Below are positions 1-7,788 of a DNA stretch of 9,872 nucleotides, piece after piece. Made by a program: the position numbers and the translations under genes. Under the pieces are notes generated by a model. It saw only the letters and a list, made by a program, of their open reading frames with translations, was not told the origin of the DNA and did not search any database. Origin of the DNA: Treponema sp. (GTDB lineage: Bacteria > Spirochaetota > Spirochaetia > Treponematales > Breznakiellaceae). Within the stretch, counting starts at the first letter, position 1. The number at the start of each line of letters is the position of its first letter. Location: the NCBI GenBank assembly GCA_031264395.1, contig JAISEB010000212.1, positions 1-9,872 of the forward strand, written 5' to 3'.

Positions 1-1778
1 CGGACTATGGCGCCGCGGTACAAGGACTTTGCCGAAAAATGGATATTGTTGTTATAAAGGAGGCGCAGCCTGGTAAGCGAATTCAAAAGGCCGAGGCCTC
101 CCGGATGCAGCTCGCCTATTCCCCTGAGGGCATCCTCAAAAAGGGATTCGCTTTGGGCGATTATCTCTTCCACCCGTGAGGCGTCGATTCCGGCGCCGTT
201 ATCGATAACTTCAGCCGTCCATTTTTTCCCTTCGGCAAAAATATTGATGCTCACCTGCCAGGGAAACGGCGCGTTGACAAAGGCGTGCCTGAAACAGTTT
301 TCCACGACGGTTTGCAGCATAAGCCGGGGAATGGGGAAAGCGCCGCAGATTTCGTCCATGTGAACGGAAAAAACAAATTCATCGGAATAGCGTATCTTCA
401 TAAGATTGAGGTAATTGCAGGTATACTCGAGTTCCCCGCGTATGGTGCTGTTGTCGCGGTCAAATTTCATGACATAGCGAAGCATGTTTGAAAGCAATTC
501 GCATATATCGGCAATCTGGGGAACGCCGTTTTCATAGGCAATCGCGTTGATAGTGCTGATGCAGTTATACATAAAATGCGGTGAAATCTGGAACTGCAGC
601 GCCAGATAATAGGCTTCCCGTTCGTTCAGTTTTGACTGCAACGTCTGATTCATCGCTTCGCGCACCCGCGCAATCATTTCGTTGTAAAACTGCTGAAGCT
701 GCCGTATGTCCCCGGTGGAAGAATGAAAATCGACGTTCATTTCCAGATTGTCGCGGGTAACCTTCCGCATGGCCCCAATGATCTCTTCCAGGGGTCTTGT
801 AAGGTAACGGCTGACAAGGAGGTTAAGGCTCACGGCGACTATCATGAGAAACAAAACGGCAATCAGCATGATCCCAAGGTACACCATGAAAAAGCCCGAA
901 CTGTACTTCTGCATGACAAGGATGCCGTAGTCAATGCCTTCTATACGCTTCAAACTTGCCAGATAGCCTCTTCCCGCGGCCCCCCTGTGAAAGCCGTTTT
1001 TGAAGCCGTTCTGATACGCGCCAAGGATAAATTCCGCGTCGGAAGTAAAGGGATCTTGCGCCGCCGGATAATTGATGATCGATTTTTCCCCGTCAAAAAG
1101 AAAAACGCGGATTGTTTCATCGGAACTAACACAGATGCTTTCTATTTCGGATCTCTTTTTCAAAACCTGAAGTATTCCCATGTCCCTTCCGGTAGGAGGA
1201 TCGTACAGCCTCCGCGACAATGAAAAATATTCGGAAGCGGCGCCGGACCCTGTTACCCAGTACGAACGGTGGGGGCCTGTAAGCAGGGGGGAATTCGGAT
1301 TCAGGGCAAGCCTTCTTTTTACGCCGGCCATTACTCCCCGTTCGGCGTCGTTACGTATTGTCCCCCAGTCGGTGCTGCTTTGGGCGGTTGTTATAAAGGC
1401 CTTGTCGCTGTAAATGTTGACGACAGTATTGGAAATATCAAGCCCCAGTATGACAAGCAGATTCTGAAAAACAACGTTGAGTTTGTCCCTGTTCTGATCA
1501 AAATAATTCCGGCCGCCCCCGTAACCGGCAATACTTTCGCTGATGATGTCCATGATGCTCTGGCTAAAGAGAATCCTCGTGCCGATGCGGTCCATCTGCC
1601 GGAATTTTTCCCCGATCTGGCGGCCGACATTTTCCGAGTAGGCGTCAAGGCCCGCCTCCGCCCCGGCGCTGATGTTGCCGGAAACATACACGCCTATCAT
1701 GATAAAGGCAATGGCGATGACAAGAATAAAAAGGAGCGAATATACAAGGAAAATGCGTCTGTGAAGGCTTGACGGCAT
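1..1778 (-). CDS. Sensor histidine kinase, YesM/LytS type (3' end cut by window edge)
   Basis: This is an inner-membrane sensor kinase of the YesM/LytS (His_kinase plus HATPase_c) class, and 592 residues are visible. An N-terminal membrane helix (about 9-33) is followed by about 260 extracytoplasmic residues that I do not recognise. A second helix (about 295-320) leads into a HAMP-like segment containing SRYLTRPLEEI. The phospho-acceptor motif QFQISPHFMYN places the histidine at residue 401. The ATP-binding lobe shows VENCFRHAF (N494), IDNGAGID (D526) and GGLGLLNS (560-567). Only a short C-terminal stretch should be missing, because the G2 box is present and the family ends soon after it. The ATG at 1778 fits the first helix. 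It has no Shine-Dalgarno at normal distance, and a promoter ends 7 nt before it. Kinases of this class usually pair with an AraC-type response regulator, probably just left of the window. Divergence from the sugar transporter suggests it controls that operon (inference). Confidence 0.93.
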   Translation of the reverse strand, partial: MPSSLHRRIFLVYSLLFILVIAIAFIMIGVYVSGNISAGAEAGLDAYSENVGRQIGEKFRQMDRIGTRILFSQSIMDIISESIAGYGGGRNYFDQNRDKLNVVFQNLLVILGLDISNTVVNIYSDKAFITTAQSSTDWGTIRNDAERGVMAGVKRRLALNPNSPLLTGPHRSYWVTGSGAASEYFSLSRRLYDPPTGRDMGILQVLKKRSEIESICVSSDETIRVFLFDGEKSIINYPAAQDPFTSDAEFILGAYQNGFKNGFHRGAAGRGYLASLKRIEGIDYGILVMQKYSSGFFMVYLGIMLIAVLFLMIVAVSLNLLVSRYLTRPLEEIIGAMRKVTRDNLEMNVDFHSSTGDIRQLQQFYNEMIARVREAMNQTLQSKLNEREAYYLALQFQISPHFMYNCISTINAIAYENGVPQIADICELLSNMLRYVMKFDRDNSTIRGELEYTCNYLNLMKIRYSDEFVFSVHMDEICGAFPIPRLMLQTVVENCFRHAFVNAPFPWQVSINIFAEGKKWTAEVIDNGAGIDASRVEEIIAQSESLFEDALRGIGELHPGGLGLLNSLTRLRLLYNNNIHFSAKSLYRGAIV

Positions 1779-1785
1779 ACAGAAA

Positions 1786-1815
1786 ATGATACACCCCCGG
1801 AAAGGGCTTTGTCAA
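1786..1815 (-). promoter_or_regulatory. Promoter of the sensor kinase gene (TTGACA-N18-TATCAT)
   Basis: On the minus strand a perfect -35 (TTGACA, 1815-1810) and a five-of-six -10 (TATCAT, 1791-1786) are separated by 18 nt. Only 7 nt lie between the -10 and the ATG at 1778, so transcription would start at or within a base or two of the A of the start codon. No ribosome binding site fits between them. The spacer contains CCC and GGGGG blocks that could be part of an operator. Confidence 0.7.
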
Positions 1816-1854
1816 AATAAATCATTCGGGGAACAGGTTTTACCCGCTTTGAGT

Positions 1855-1880
1855 TTAAAATTTTACCAGAAAAATTTTAA
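1855..1880. promoter_or_regulatory. AT-rich inverted repeat between divergent genes
   Basis: A perfect 10-bp inverted repeat, TTAAAATTTT (1855-1864) and AAAATTTTAA (1871-1880), surrounds a 6-nt spacer and is followed by a T run. It lies about 35-60 bp upstream of the + strand promoter -10, where UP elements or activator sites sit. Its symmetry suits a dimeric regulator, but AT richness makes chance symmetry more likely. Terminator function is doubtful because no GC pairs occur in the stem. Confidence 0.35.
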
Positions 1881-1888
1881 TTTTTTCA

Positions 1889-1918
1889 CTTTTCCGCATG
1901 GGGAAGCTCCCGTATAAT
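1889..1918 (+). promoter_or_regulatory. Promoter of the sugar-uptake operon with palindromic box over the -35
   Basis: A consensus -10 (TATAAT) occupies 1913-1918, but the -35 position (about 1890-1895) reads TTTTCC, far from TTGACA. An imperfect palindrome, CTTTTCC-GCAT-GGGGAAG (1889-1906), covers the -35 and part of the spacer. A strong -10 with a weak -35 is the usual layout of an activator-dependent promoter, which would fit control by the response regulator partner of the divergent kinase (inference). Transcription would start near 1925, leaving about 20 nt of leader before the ATG at 1945. Confidence 0.55.
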
Positions 1919-1944
1919 GACGTATCTTTTACGGAGGAATATTT

Positions 1945-3237
1945 ATGAAGAAAACGTTCCTGGTTTTGATTTCCCTGTCCGTTTTCATGCTGCTTTCCTG
2001 CGGGAACAGCGGCGGGACGGGCGCGCAGAACGAGAAGATCACCCTGAGCGTGTACTGCTCAAAGGACGGGTGGAGGGATATATTCCTTACCGTGGCGCAA
2101 AAAATCGAGGAAGATCACGGCATCGCCATTGATCTTGTAACCCTGCCCAATGAACAGATAGAGCCTGTAATCAGCGTAAAGCTCGCCACCAACGATCCCC
2201 CCGATCTTTTCCTTTCAAACGCCCCCCAAACGGTGGATCAGTACAACGCTACCCAGACATGCCTTCCCCTTGACGGGGAGTCATGGGTCTCCCGTCTTGC
2301 GGCTCCTGATCTTCTGCGGTACAAAGGAGACGGAAAGATCTACGCCATGCCTTCCCGCGAGTCTTCAAGTTTCTTCGGCGGCGCTTACTACAACAAGGCG
2401 CTGATGGAACAGTGCGGCTTGTACAACCCGGAGCCCAAAACGTTCAGGGAATTTCTTGATATTCTTGAAAAAATAAAGCAGGCCGGACACACACCCATTT
2501 ACATGACCGACAAGGACGGCTGGTGCACCCAGGTATGGACCACCGTCGGCTGGGGAGTAGCCCTTGACGCCAAAAAGGACACCGTGTACGAACAGCTCAA
2601 TTCCAACCGGATCAAATTCGCCGCCATTCCCGAACTCGTAACGGTGCTTCAGCAGCTGGGAGACCTCTACAGTGCGGGCTACGTGAACGAGGATCATATG
2701 TCCCAGACCTACGACACCGCCAAGGTCGCGGTAGGCGAAGGCCGGGCCGTCATGGCCATTCAGGGGGAATGGTTCGCCACGGATCTGAACGTGGTGTACC
2801 CCGATGTCGAACTGGGTTCCTTTGGCATTCCCTTCCTTGATAAAATGATGATAGGCACCGGCGCCTATGTTACAGGCTGGTTCGTACCCAAAGGAAAAAA
2901 TTCCGCGAAGGCGCTGGAATTCCTCAACTACTGGAGCCAGAGCGAATACCAGAATATAATTTTCCGGGAAACCCCCGGATTCCCCGGCTTTGTTGACGCC
3001 GACGGCGGCAATGTGCTTCCCGGCATAAAGAACATAGTGGAAAAATACATAGACACAGGGAAGTACACGCCCGAATTCGACGCGTATTTTGATTCGGCCC
3101 GGCCCATCATGAACGACTACCTCTTCGGCAACATCCAGGAAGTCGCGGCCGGTTCCAAGACCGCGCAGGAAGCCCTTGCCGACTGGGACAGCAAATTTTC
3201 CCAGTTCATGAAAGACAAGGAAGTACCCGGCTTCTAG
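1945..3237 (+). CDS. ABC transporter sugar-binding lipoprotein (CUT1 family, SBP_bac_1)
   Basis: This 430-residue extracytoplasmic solute-binding protein is the substrate receptor of the ABC importer encoded by the next two genes. It starts with a lipoprotein signal peptide: MKK, a hydrophobic stretch (5-17) and the lipobox LLSC with the lipidated cysteine at residue 19. Features typical of family 1 carbohydrate-binding proteins follow: NDPPDLFLSN, GKIYAMPSRES, AYYNKALMEQCG, FREFLDILEKIKQAGHTPIY and GRAVMAIQGEWFA. Length is normal for CUT1 receptors. The start is well supported by GGAGG at 1933-1937, seven nt before the ATG. It is first in the operon, and a stem-loop lies about 50 nt after its stop codon. 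The rhamnosidase in the same operon suggests the ligand is a rhamnose-containing oligosaccharide or glycoside, but nothing in this protein itself shows the ligand. Confidence 0.93.
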   Translation: MKKTFLVLISLSVFMLLSCGNSGGTGAQNEKITLSVYCSKDGWRDIFLTVAQKIEEDHGIAIDLVTLPNEQIEPVISVKLATNDPPDLFLSNAPQTVDQYNATQTCLPLDGESWVSRLAAPDLLRYKGDGKIYAMPSRESSSFFGGAYYNKALMEQCGLYNPEPKTFREFLDILEKIKQAGHTPIYMTDKDGWCTQVWTTVGWGVALDAKKDTVYEQLNSNRIKFAAIPELVTVLQQLGDLYSAGYVNEDHMSQTYDTAKVAVGEGRAVMAIQGEWFATDLNVVYPDVELGSFGIPFLDKMMIGTGAYVTGWFVPKGKNSAKALEFLNYWSQSEYQNIIFRETPGFPGFVDADGGNVLPGIKNIVEKYIDTGKYTPEFDAYFDSARPIMNDYLFGNIQEVAAGSKTAQEALADWDSKFSQFMKDKEVPGF

Positions 3238-3267
3238 CCATACATCAGGGAAGCTGTCCGGCGGGTT

Positions 3268-4230
3268 GTGAACTTCAAGGACGCTTCCCGGGGAACCGGG
3301 AAGATCCCGGCTCCCCTGCCTTTGGGGGAACACGTGCGGAAAACCGGAACCGGGGGAAACGGCAGTTTTATACGGCAGGCCTATCCCTATTACCTTTTGC
3401 TGCCCGCGATTATTCTCTTTACGGTATTTTTTATCGCCCCCGCCATAGGCGGCGTTTTTATTTCCCTTACCAACTGGGACATCACAAGGCCCGCAATCCG
3501 CTTTAACGGCTTTGACAACTACATATACATGTTCGGCGACGCGGATTTCATCCTTGCCATATCGAACACCCTGATCTTCATGGTCTCCATCGTTATTCTG
3601 CGGAACACCATTGCCATACTGCTCGCGCTGGCCCTTACTTCCAACCTGAAAACATCGACGTACCTCCGTACCGCGTTTTACATTCCGTCGGTACTAAGCT
3701 ACGTTGTGGTGGGGATCATGTTTACCGCCCTTTTTCAGATGAACGGCACGGTGAACCAGGGGCTCCGCCTTTTGGGTTTTGCCGTAAAGCATGAATGGCT
3801 TGCCAGCCAAAAGACCGCGCTCCTTACGGTAATCGCCGAAGATGTGTGGAAATGGACGGGCTTTCACATGATCATCTACATCGCGGGGATCAACGCCATT
3901 CCCTCCGATTTTTACGAATCGGCCCGCATAGACGGCGCGTCTTACCCGCAGCGCTTCTTTCACATCACCCTGCCCCTTCTTGTCCCGGCCCTGACCGTCA
4001 ACGTAACGCAGTCTGTCATAGGCGGCTTCCGCGTGTTTGAGCAGGTGCTGACCCTTACCAAGGGAGGGCCCGGCCACAAGTCGACTGTCATAGGGATGAT
4101 GATATACGAATATTTCGGCAGGGGTTTCTACGGCAGATCAACGGCAATGAGCATGTTTCTTTCGGTTATTGTCATCATTGTTACCGTTCTCATACGAAGA
4201 GCGTTCAGAAAAGGGGAAATGGAATTATGA
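3268..4230 (+). CDS. ABC transporter permease 1 (MalF/UgpA-like, CUT1)
   Basis: This is the first of two inner-membrane channel subunits of the sugar importer. About six membrane helices are visible, beginning YPYYLLLPAIILFTVFF (about residues 39-55) and ending with one before the terminal basic tail. The cytoplasmic EAA loop that contacts the ATPase reads ESARIDGAS...ITLPLL (about 217-238), with the expected E, G223 and P236. The start is uncertain. The GTG at 3268 gives 320 residues, but its first 30 residues look unlike the family, no good ribosome binding site precedes it, and they overlap a strong hairpin (3290-3316). The in-frame GTG at 3334, preceded by GGGGGA, would give 298 residues, closer to the usual length, and is a credible alternative. 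The gene ends in an ATGA overlap with the second permease, indicating translational coupling. Confidence 0.92.
   Translation: MNFKDASRGTGKIPAPLPLGEHVRKTGTGGNGSFIRQAYPYYLLLPAIILFTVFFIAPAIGGVFISLTNWDITRPAIRFNGFDNYIYMFGDADFILAISNTLIFMVSIVILRNTIAILLALALTSNLKTSTYLRTAFYIPSVLSYVVVGIMFTALFQMNGTVNQGLRLLGFAVKHEWLASQKTALLTVIAEDVWKWTGFHMIIYIAGINAIPSDFYESARIDGASYPQRFFHITLPLLVPALTVNVTQSVIGGFRVFEQVLTLTKGGPGHKSTVIGMMIYEYFGRGFYGRSTAMSMFLSVIVIIVTVLIRRAFRKGEMEL
3290..3316 (+). promoter_or_regulatory. Stable stem-loop after the binding-protein gene
   Basis: GGGG-aa-CCGGGA, loop AGA, TCCCGG-ct-CCCC forms ten base pairs with one 2x2 internal loop. No U run follows, so it is not a standard intrinsic terminator. 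Hairpins placed after the receptor gene in ABC sugar operons are known to protect the upstream mRNA and lower expression of the membrane subunits. That role fits here, especially if the permease starts at 3334. Confidence 0.55.
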
Positions 4231-5060
4231 TGAACGGCAAAACCAGATACAGGCTCTCCGATTGCATCCTTGAAATTATCATGCTGGCGGCAAGCCTCGT
4301 TGTTGTTGTTCCGCTGCTCCTCGCGCTGTTCGGCTCGTTCAAGTCTCCGGCGGAAGCCCTTCATTACAACATACTTCCCCCGTCACGGTGGCATCCTGAA
4401 AATTATTACGAAGTAGTGCAGAAAAGCAACATTCTTACCGCCTTCAAAAACAGCGTGATCATAACGGCGGCGGTTGTAAGCGTCACCATCATCATCTGCT
4501 CCCTTGCGTCGTTTATCATCGCCCGCCGGGGAGACAGGATATGCCGCTTTCTTGTTTCCTATTTCAACCTTGCCCTCATAGTACCCATGGCAATAGTGCC
4601 GACCATACTGCTGCTTCAGCGCATGCATTTAATGAACACCAAAACCGGCATGATCTTCGTGATGATAGCGTCGAATATTTCCTGGGGCATGTTCATCATG
4701 ACCAGTTTCATGCACACCATACCCCGCGAAATGGACGAAGCCGCCATCATAGACGGCTGCGGGCCCGTGCGGCTGTTTTACCTGGTGATCTTCCCCCTGC
4801 TTAAGCCCGTGATAATGACGAACGTTGTCATCATAGGCATGGGCACATGGAACGATCTGCAGACCCCCCTTTACATGCTTAATTCAAGCAGAAACCTCAC
4901 CATGCCCCTTACCGTGTACAATTTCATGGGCCGCTATTTTTCCCAGTGGAACCTGATCTTCGCCGACCTTGTGCTGGTAGGGCTTCCCATGGTTTTAATG
5001 TACGCTTTTCTTCAGAAATATATTGTATCAGGCATTACCGCGGGCGCGGTAAAAGGCTGA
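4227..5060 (+). CDS. ABC transporter permease 2 (MalG/UgpE-like, CUT1)
   Basis: This 277-residue protein is the second channel subunit. It has about six membrane helices, the first at about residues 14-35 (IIMLAASLVVVVPLLLALFGSF). The periplasmic-side signature of MalG-type permeases, SFKSPAEA and PPSRWHPENYYEV, follows. The EAA motif is DEAAIIDGCG...VIFPLLKP (about 170-193), with G177 and P190 in place. The ATG at 4227 overlaps the stop of permease 1, with AGGGGA at 4212-4217 as ribosome binding site; a second ATG at 4230 is in frame. No ATP-binding subunit follows, which is common for CUT1 systems that share one MsmK/MalK-type ATPase encoded elsewhere. Eleven nt separate it from the rhamnosidase start, so the two are co-transcribed. 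Confidence 0.93.
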   Translation: MMNGKTRYRLSDCILEIIMLAASLVVVVPLLLALFGSFKSPAEALHYNILPPSRWHPENYYEVVQKSNILTAFKNSVIITAAVVSVTIIICSLASFIIARRGDRICRFLVSYFNLALIVPMAIVPTILLLQRMHLMNTKTGMIFVMIASNISWGMFIMTSFMHTIPREMDEAAIIDGCGPVRLFYLVIFPLLKPVIMTNVVIIGMGTWNDLQTPLYMLNSSRNLTMPLTVYNFMGRYFSQWNLIFADLVLVGLPMVLMYAFLQKYIVSGITAGAVKG

Positions 5061-5071
5061 AAGGAGACGGC

Positions 5072-7711
5072 ATGAACGAATTTATTCCCGACGCTCACGA
5101 AGGCGTCCGCTCTGTGTTAAGCTGTTCCGGCGCGGGGTTTCCCGGCATGCTTGCGGAGGCTCCCTTCTTTTCATGGAAGACCTGCGGCCTTGAAGGAAGG
5201 CAGTCGGAGTACCGCCTCATCGTCTCGTCGAGCCGGGAAGCCGTTTCCCGCGGAACGGGCGATGTCTGGGATTCGCTGTGGGTACAGTCCCCGGACGACA
5301 CGGGGATTCCCTACGGCGGAAGCGCCCTTGAAAGCAACCGCGATTATTACGCGGCGGTTGGCGTAAGAAGCGATGTGGAAAGAAGGATTTCACTGAGTGA
5401 ACCCGTCCCCTTTTCAACGGGATTCCTTGACCCTTCAGAATGGAAGGCGCCGTGGCTCTGCGCGCCTGTAGCTTCCGATGTAAATCCCATGTTCCGCAGG
5501 GACTTCAGCCTTACAGGCGCGCCTGCAAGGGCCCGCCTTTTTATCTGCGGGCTTGGCTATTACGAGGCGTATATCAACGGTACAAAAGCGGGGGACAGGA
5601 TGCTTGCCCCCAGCTGGACCGATTACGGCAAACGGGTGTGCTATGTCGCTCACGACGTTACCGCCCTGCTTAAAAAAGACAACGCCATAGGCGTCATGCT
5701 CGGTTCAGGATGGTACAGTAACGCATACTGCACGCCCCGCCCTGTTTTTACCGCGCAGCTGCTGCTGGAATATGAGGACGGGAGCGCCGAAACAATTCTT
5801 TCGGCCGCCCATAACGGATGGTACGCGAACAACGACGGCCCCATGCGGAAGGCCAGCATATACATTGGGGAATTATACGACGCCCGCCTTGAAAAGCCGG
5901 GCTGGGCCGAATACGGATTCGACATGAAGGCCCCCTCGTCAGGCGTATGGAAGCCGGCGATAGAAACGGAGCCTCCCGCCGGGAAGATGGCGCCCATGAC
6001 CGAAGAACCCATCCGCGCGATAGGGGAAATCGAACCGGTATCGATCAGCGAAATAAACGGCACGGCGATCATTGACTTTGGGCAGAACATCGCGGGGGTC
6101 CTGCGTCTTGCCATGCACGCTCCCCGCGATACCCGCGTCCGCATACGGTATTCTGAGCTCCTGTGGAAAGACGGAAGCCTCAACACCGGCAATCTGCGCA
6201 CGGCCCAGGAAACCGATGAATATATCTGCCGGGGCGGCGGCGAGGAATACATGCCCCGTTTTACCTACCATGGTTTCCGTTATGCCGGGATAAGCGGCAT
6301 TTCCGGCCTCAAAAAGGAAGACGTCAGGGCGGTAGTGTTAAGAAACGATGTCGCGGTAAGGGGTCGTTTCCGCTGTTCAAACGATCTCCTGAACAGCATA
6401 CAGAGGATCTGCGTGTGGACCGAAAGCAACAACCTCCACGGAGTGCCCACAGACTGTCCCCAGCGGGATGAAAGGCTGGGATGGCTTAACGATCTTACCG
6501 TGCGGGCCGAAGAAGCGGTTTACAATTTTGACATGAGCCGCTTCTACAGAAAATTCCTCATGGATATTGCCGACGGGCAGGGGCCCAGAACAGGGGCCAT
6601 TACCGACACGGCGCCCTACCGGAATTTCGGGGGACAGCCCGCCGACGCGGTGTGTTCCAGCTACCTCGTGCTGCCCTGGCTCCTCTATATGCACCACGGA
6701 GACAGGGAGGCGTTAAGGCGGCATTACGGGGGGCTTGCCGCGTGGACGCGTTACCTTGAAAGCCAATGCGAAGACGGCATTGTAAACTACAGCTACTACG
6801 GCGACTGGGCGGCGCCCATCGCGGGTAACGACGCGGAAAGCTACGGTTCAGGCGCGGTATCGGTCATTACCCCCGGCCTTCTGATGTCAACGGGATTCCT
6901 CTATATGAACGCCGCCCTCATGAAAAAAATCGCGGGCGTTTTGGGGAAGGCGGACGATGTCAAACGCTACGAAGATCTCGCGGCCTCGACAAAAGACGCG
7001 CTAAACAGGACGTTCCTTAACCGCGAAAAAGGATATTACGGGACCGGCAGCCAGGCGGCGAATGTTTTCATGCTGTACCTGGGCATAGTGCCCGAAGAAC
7101 TGAGGAGCGCCGTCATGCAAAACCTCGTAAAGGACATTCGTGATCACGGCACCCACCTCACCACGGGCAATCTTTGTTCCCGCTATATCTTCGATGTCCT
7201 CGCGGACGGCGGGCAGATCGATCTGGCCTTTGAACTCGCAAGCCAAAAGACCTACCCAAGCTGGGGCTACATGCTTGCCAACGGCGCCACCAGTACCTGG
7301 GAAAGGTGGGAATACGTGGACTCAGGCCCCCTTCTCGGCATGGCTTCCCACGATCATCCCATGTACGCGACAATAAGCGGCTGGTTTTATTCGTACCTTC
7401 TGGGCATACGCCCCCTTGAGGCCGGATTCAAAACCTTCGCCTTCAAGCCGTATATTCCCAAGGCGTTGCAAAGCGCGGAAGGCGCGGTTAAAACCACCAG
7501 GGGGGACATCGAAGCCTCATGGACACAGGAGGGGGGACGTGTTACAATGAAAATCGCCGTTCCCTTTAACTCGCTCTGCTGCGCCATGCTGCCCGCGGAC
7601 GGCAAGGTTGCCGTAAACGGTGTTACAAGGGAAACGCAAAAACAAAACGGCGAGGCTTTTATTATGCTTGAAAGCGGCCGTTACGAAATAACAGAGTTGT
7701 TCAATAACTGA
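5072..7711 (+). CDS. Alpha-L-rhamnosidase, glycoside hydrolase family 78, cytoplasmic
   Basis: This 879-residue GH78 enzyme hydrolyses terminal alpha-L-rhamnosyl bonds with inversion. The order matches the family: N-terminal beta domains with FRRDFSLTG and ICGLGYYEAYINGTKAGDR (about 145-185), a concanavalin-like domain with IDFGQNIAG (about 335-343), the (alpha/alpha)6 catalytic barrel, and a C-terminal beta domain. The catalytic signature DCPQRDERLGW runs from D461 to W471; E467 is the likely general acid. GYMLANGATSTWERW near 731-746 carries E744, the likely base. The reading frame is open further upstream, but the ATG at 5072 is preferred because AAGGAGA (5061-5067) precedes it and it begins just after the permease stop. 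No signal peptide is visible, so it should act inside the cell on rhamnosides brought in by the transporter. The aglycone or oligosaccharide cannot be told from sequence. Confidence 0.94.
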   Translation: MNEFIPDAHEGVRSVLSCSGAGFPGMLAEAPFFSWKTCGLEGRQSEYRLIVSSSREAVSRGTGDVWDSLWVQSPDDTGIPYGGSALESNRDYYAAVGVRSDVERRISLSEPVPFSTGFLDPSEWKAPWLCAPVASDVNPMFRRDFSLTGAPARARLFICGLGYYEAYINGTKAGDRMLAPSWTDYGKRVCYVAHDVTALLKKDNAIGVMLGSGWYSNAYCTPRPVFTAQLLLEYEDGSAETILSAAHNGWYANNDGPMRKASIYIGELYDARLEKPGWAEYGFDMKAPSSGVWKPAIETEPPAGKMAPMTEEPIRAIGEIEPVSISEINGTAIIDFGQNIAGVLRLAMHAPRDTRVRIRYSELLWKDGSLNTGNLRTAQETDEYICRGGGEEYMPRFTYHGFRYAGISGISGLKKEDVRAVVLRNDVAVRGRFRCSNDLLNSIQRICVWTESNNLHGVPTDCPQRDERLGWLNDLTVRAEEAVYNFDMSRFYRKFLMDIADGQGPRTGAITDTAPYRNFGGQPADAVCSSYLVLPWLLYMHHGDREALRRHYGGLAAWTRYLESQCEDGIVNYSYYGDWAAPIAGNDAESYGSGAVSVITPGLLMSTGFLYMNAALMKKIAGVLGKADDVKRYEDLAASTKDALNRTFLNREKGYYGTGSQAANVFMLYLGIVPEELRSAVMQNLVKDIRDHGTHLTTGNLCSRYIFDVLADGGQIDLAFELASQKTYPSWGYMLANGATSTWERWEYVDSGPLLGMASHDHPMYATISGWFYSYLLGIRPLEAGFKTFAFKPYIPKALQSAEGAVKTTRGDIEASWTQEGGRVTMKIAVPFNSLCCAMLPADGKVAVNGVTRETQKQNGEAFIMLESGRYEITELFNN

Positions 7712-7730
7712 AGTTTTCGAACAACTTCTG
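7692..7730 (+). promoter_or_regulatory. Stem-loop spanning the rhamnosidase stop codon
   Basis: CAGAGTTGTTC (7692-7702) pairs with GAACAACTTCTG (7719-7730) to make an 11-bp stem with one bulged base; the TGA stop at 7709-7711 lies in the loop. No U run follows, so it is unlikely to be an intrinsic terminator. It could slow RNA decay or affect translation at the end of the gene. Confidence 0.5.
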
Positions 7731-7739
7731 CTTAAAAAC

Positions 7740-7771
7740 GCGTTCCTGAAACCCGGACGGGCCGGGAACGC
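7740..7771 (+). promoter_or_regulatory. Second intercistronic stem-loop before the isomerase gene
   Basis: GCGTTCC (7740-7746) pairs with GGAACGC (7765-7771). A partly competing inner stem, CCCGG (7752-7756) with CCGGG (7762-7766), is also possible. It ends five nt before the AGGAGG ribosome binding site of the isomerase gene, so it could influence access to that site. No U run follows. Confidence 0.45.
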
Positions 7772-7788
7772 CAACAGGAGGCGGATAC

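Noticed and set aside
723..1772. Long + strand open frames opposite the sensor kinase
   Set aside because: They lie antisense to a frame with all kinase motifs, have no family resemblance and lack ribosome binding sites.
2365..3333. 322-codon minus-strand open frame over the binding-protein gene
   Set aside because: It mirrors a clear lipoprotein receptor gene; its length follows from GC-biased codon use and it shows no domain.
4946..5071. Longer N-terminus for the rhamnosidase
   Set aside because: It would overlap permease 2 by over 100 nt, reads as shadow sequence, and a good ribosome binding site precedes the ATG at 5072.
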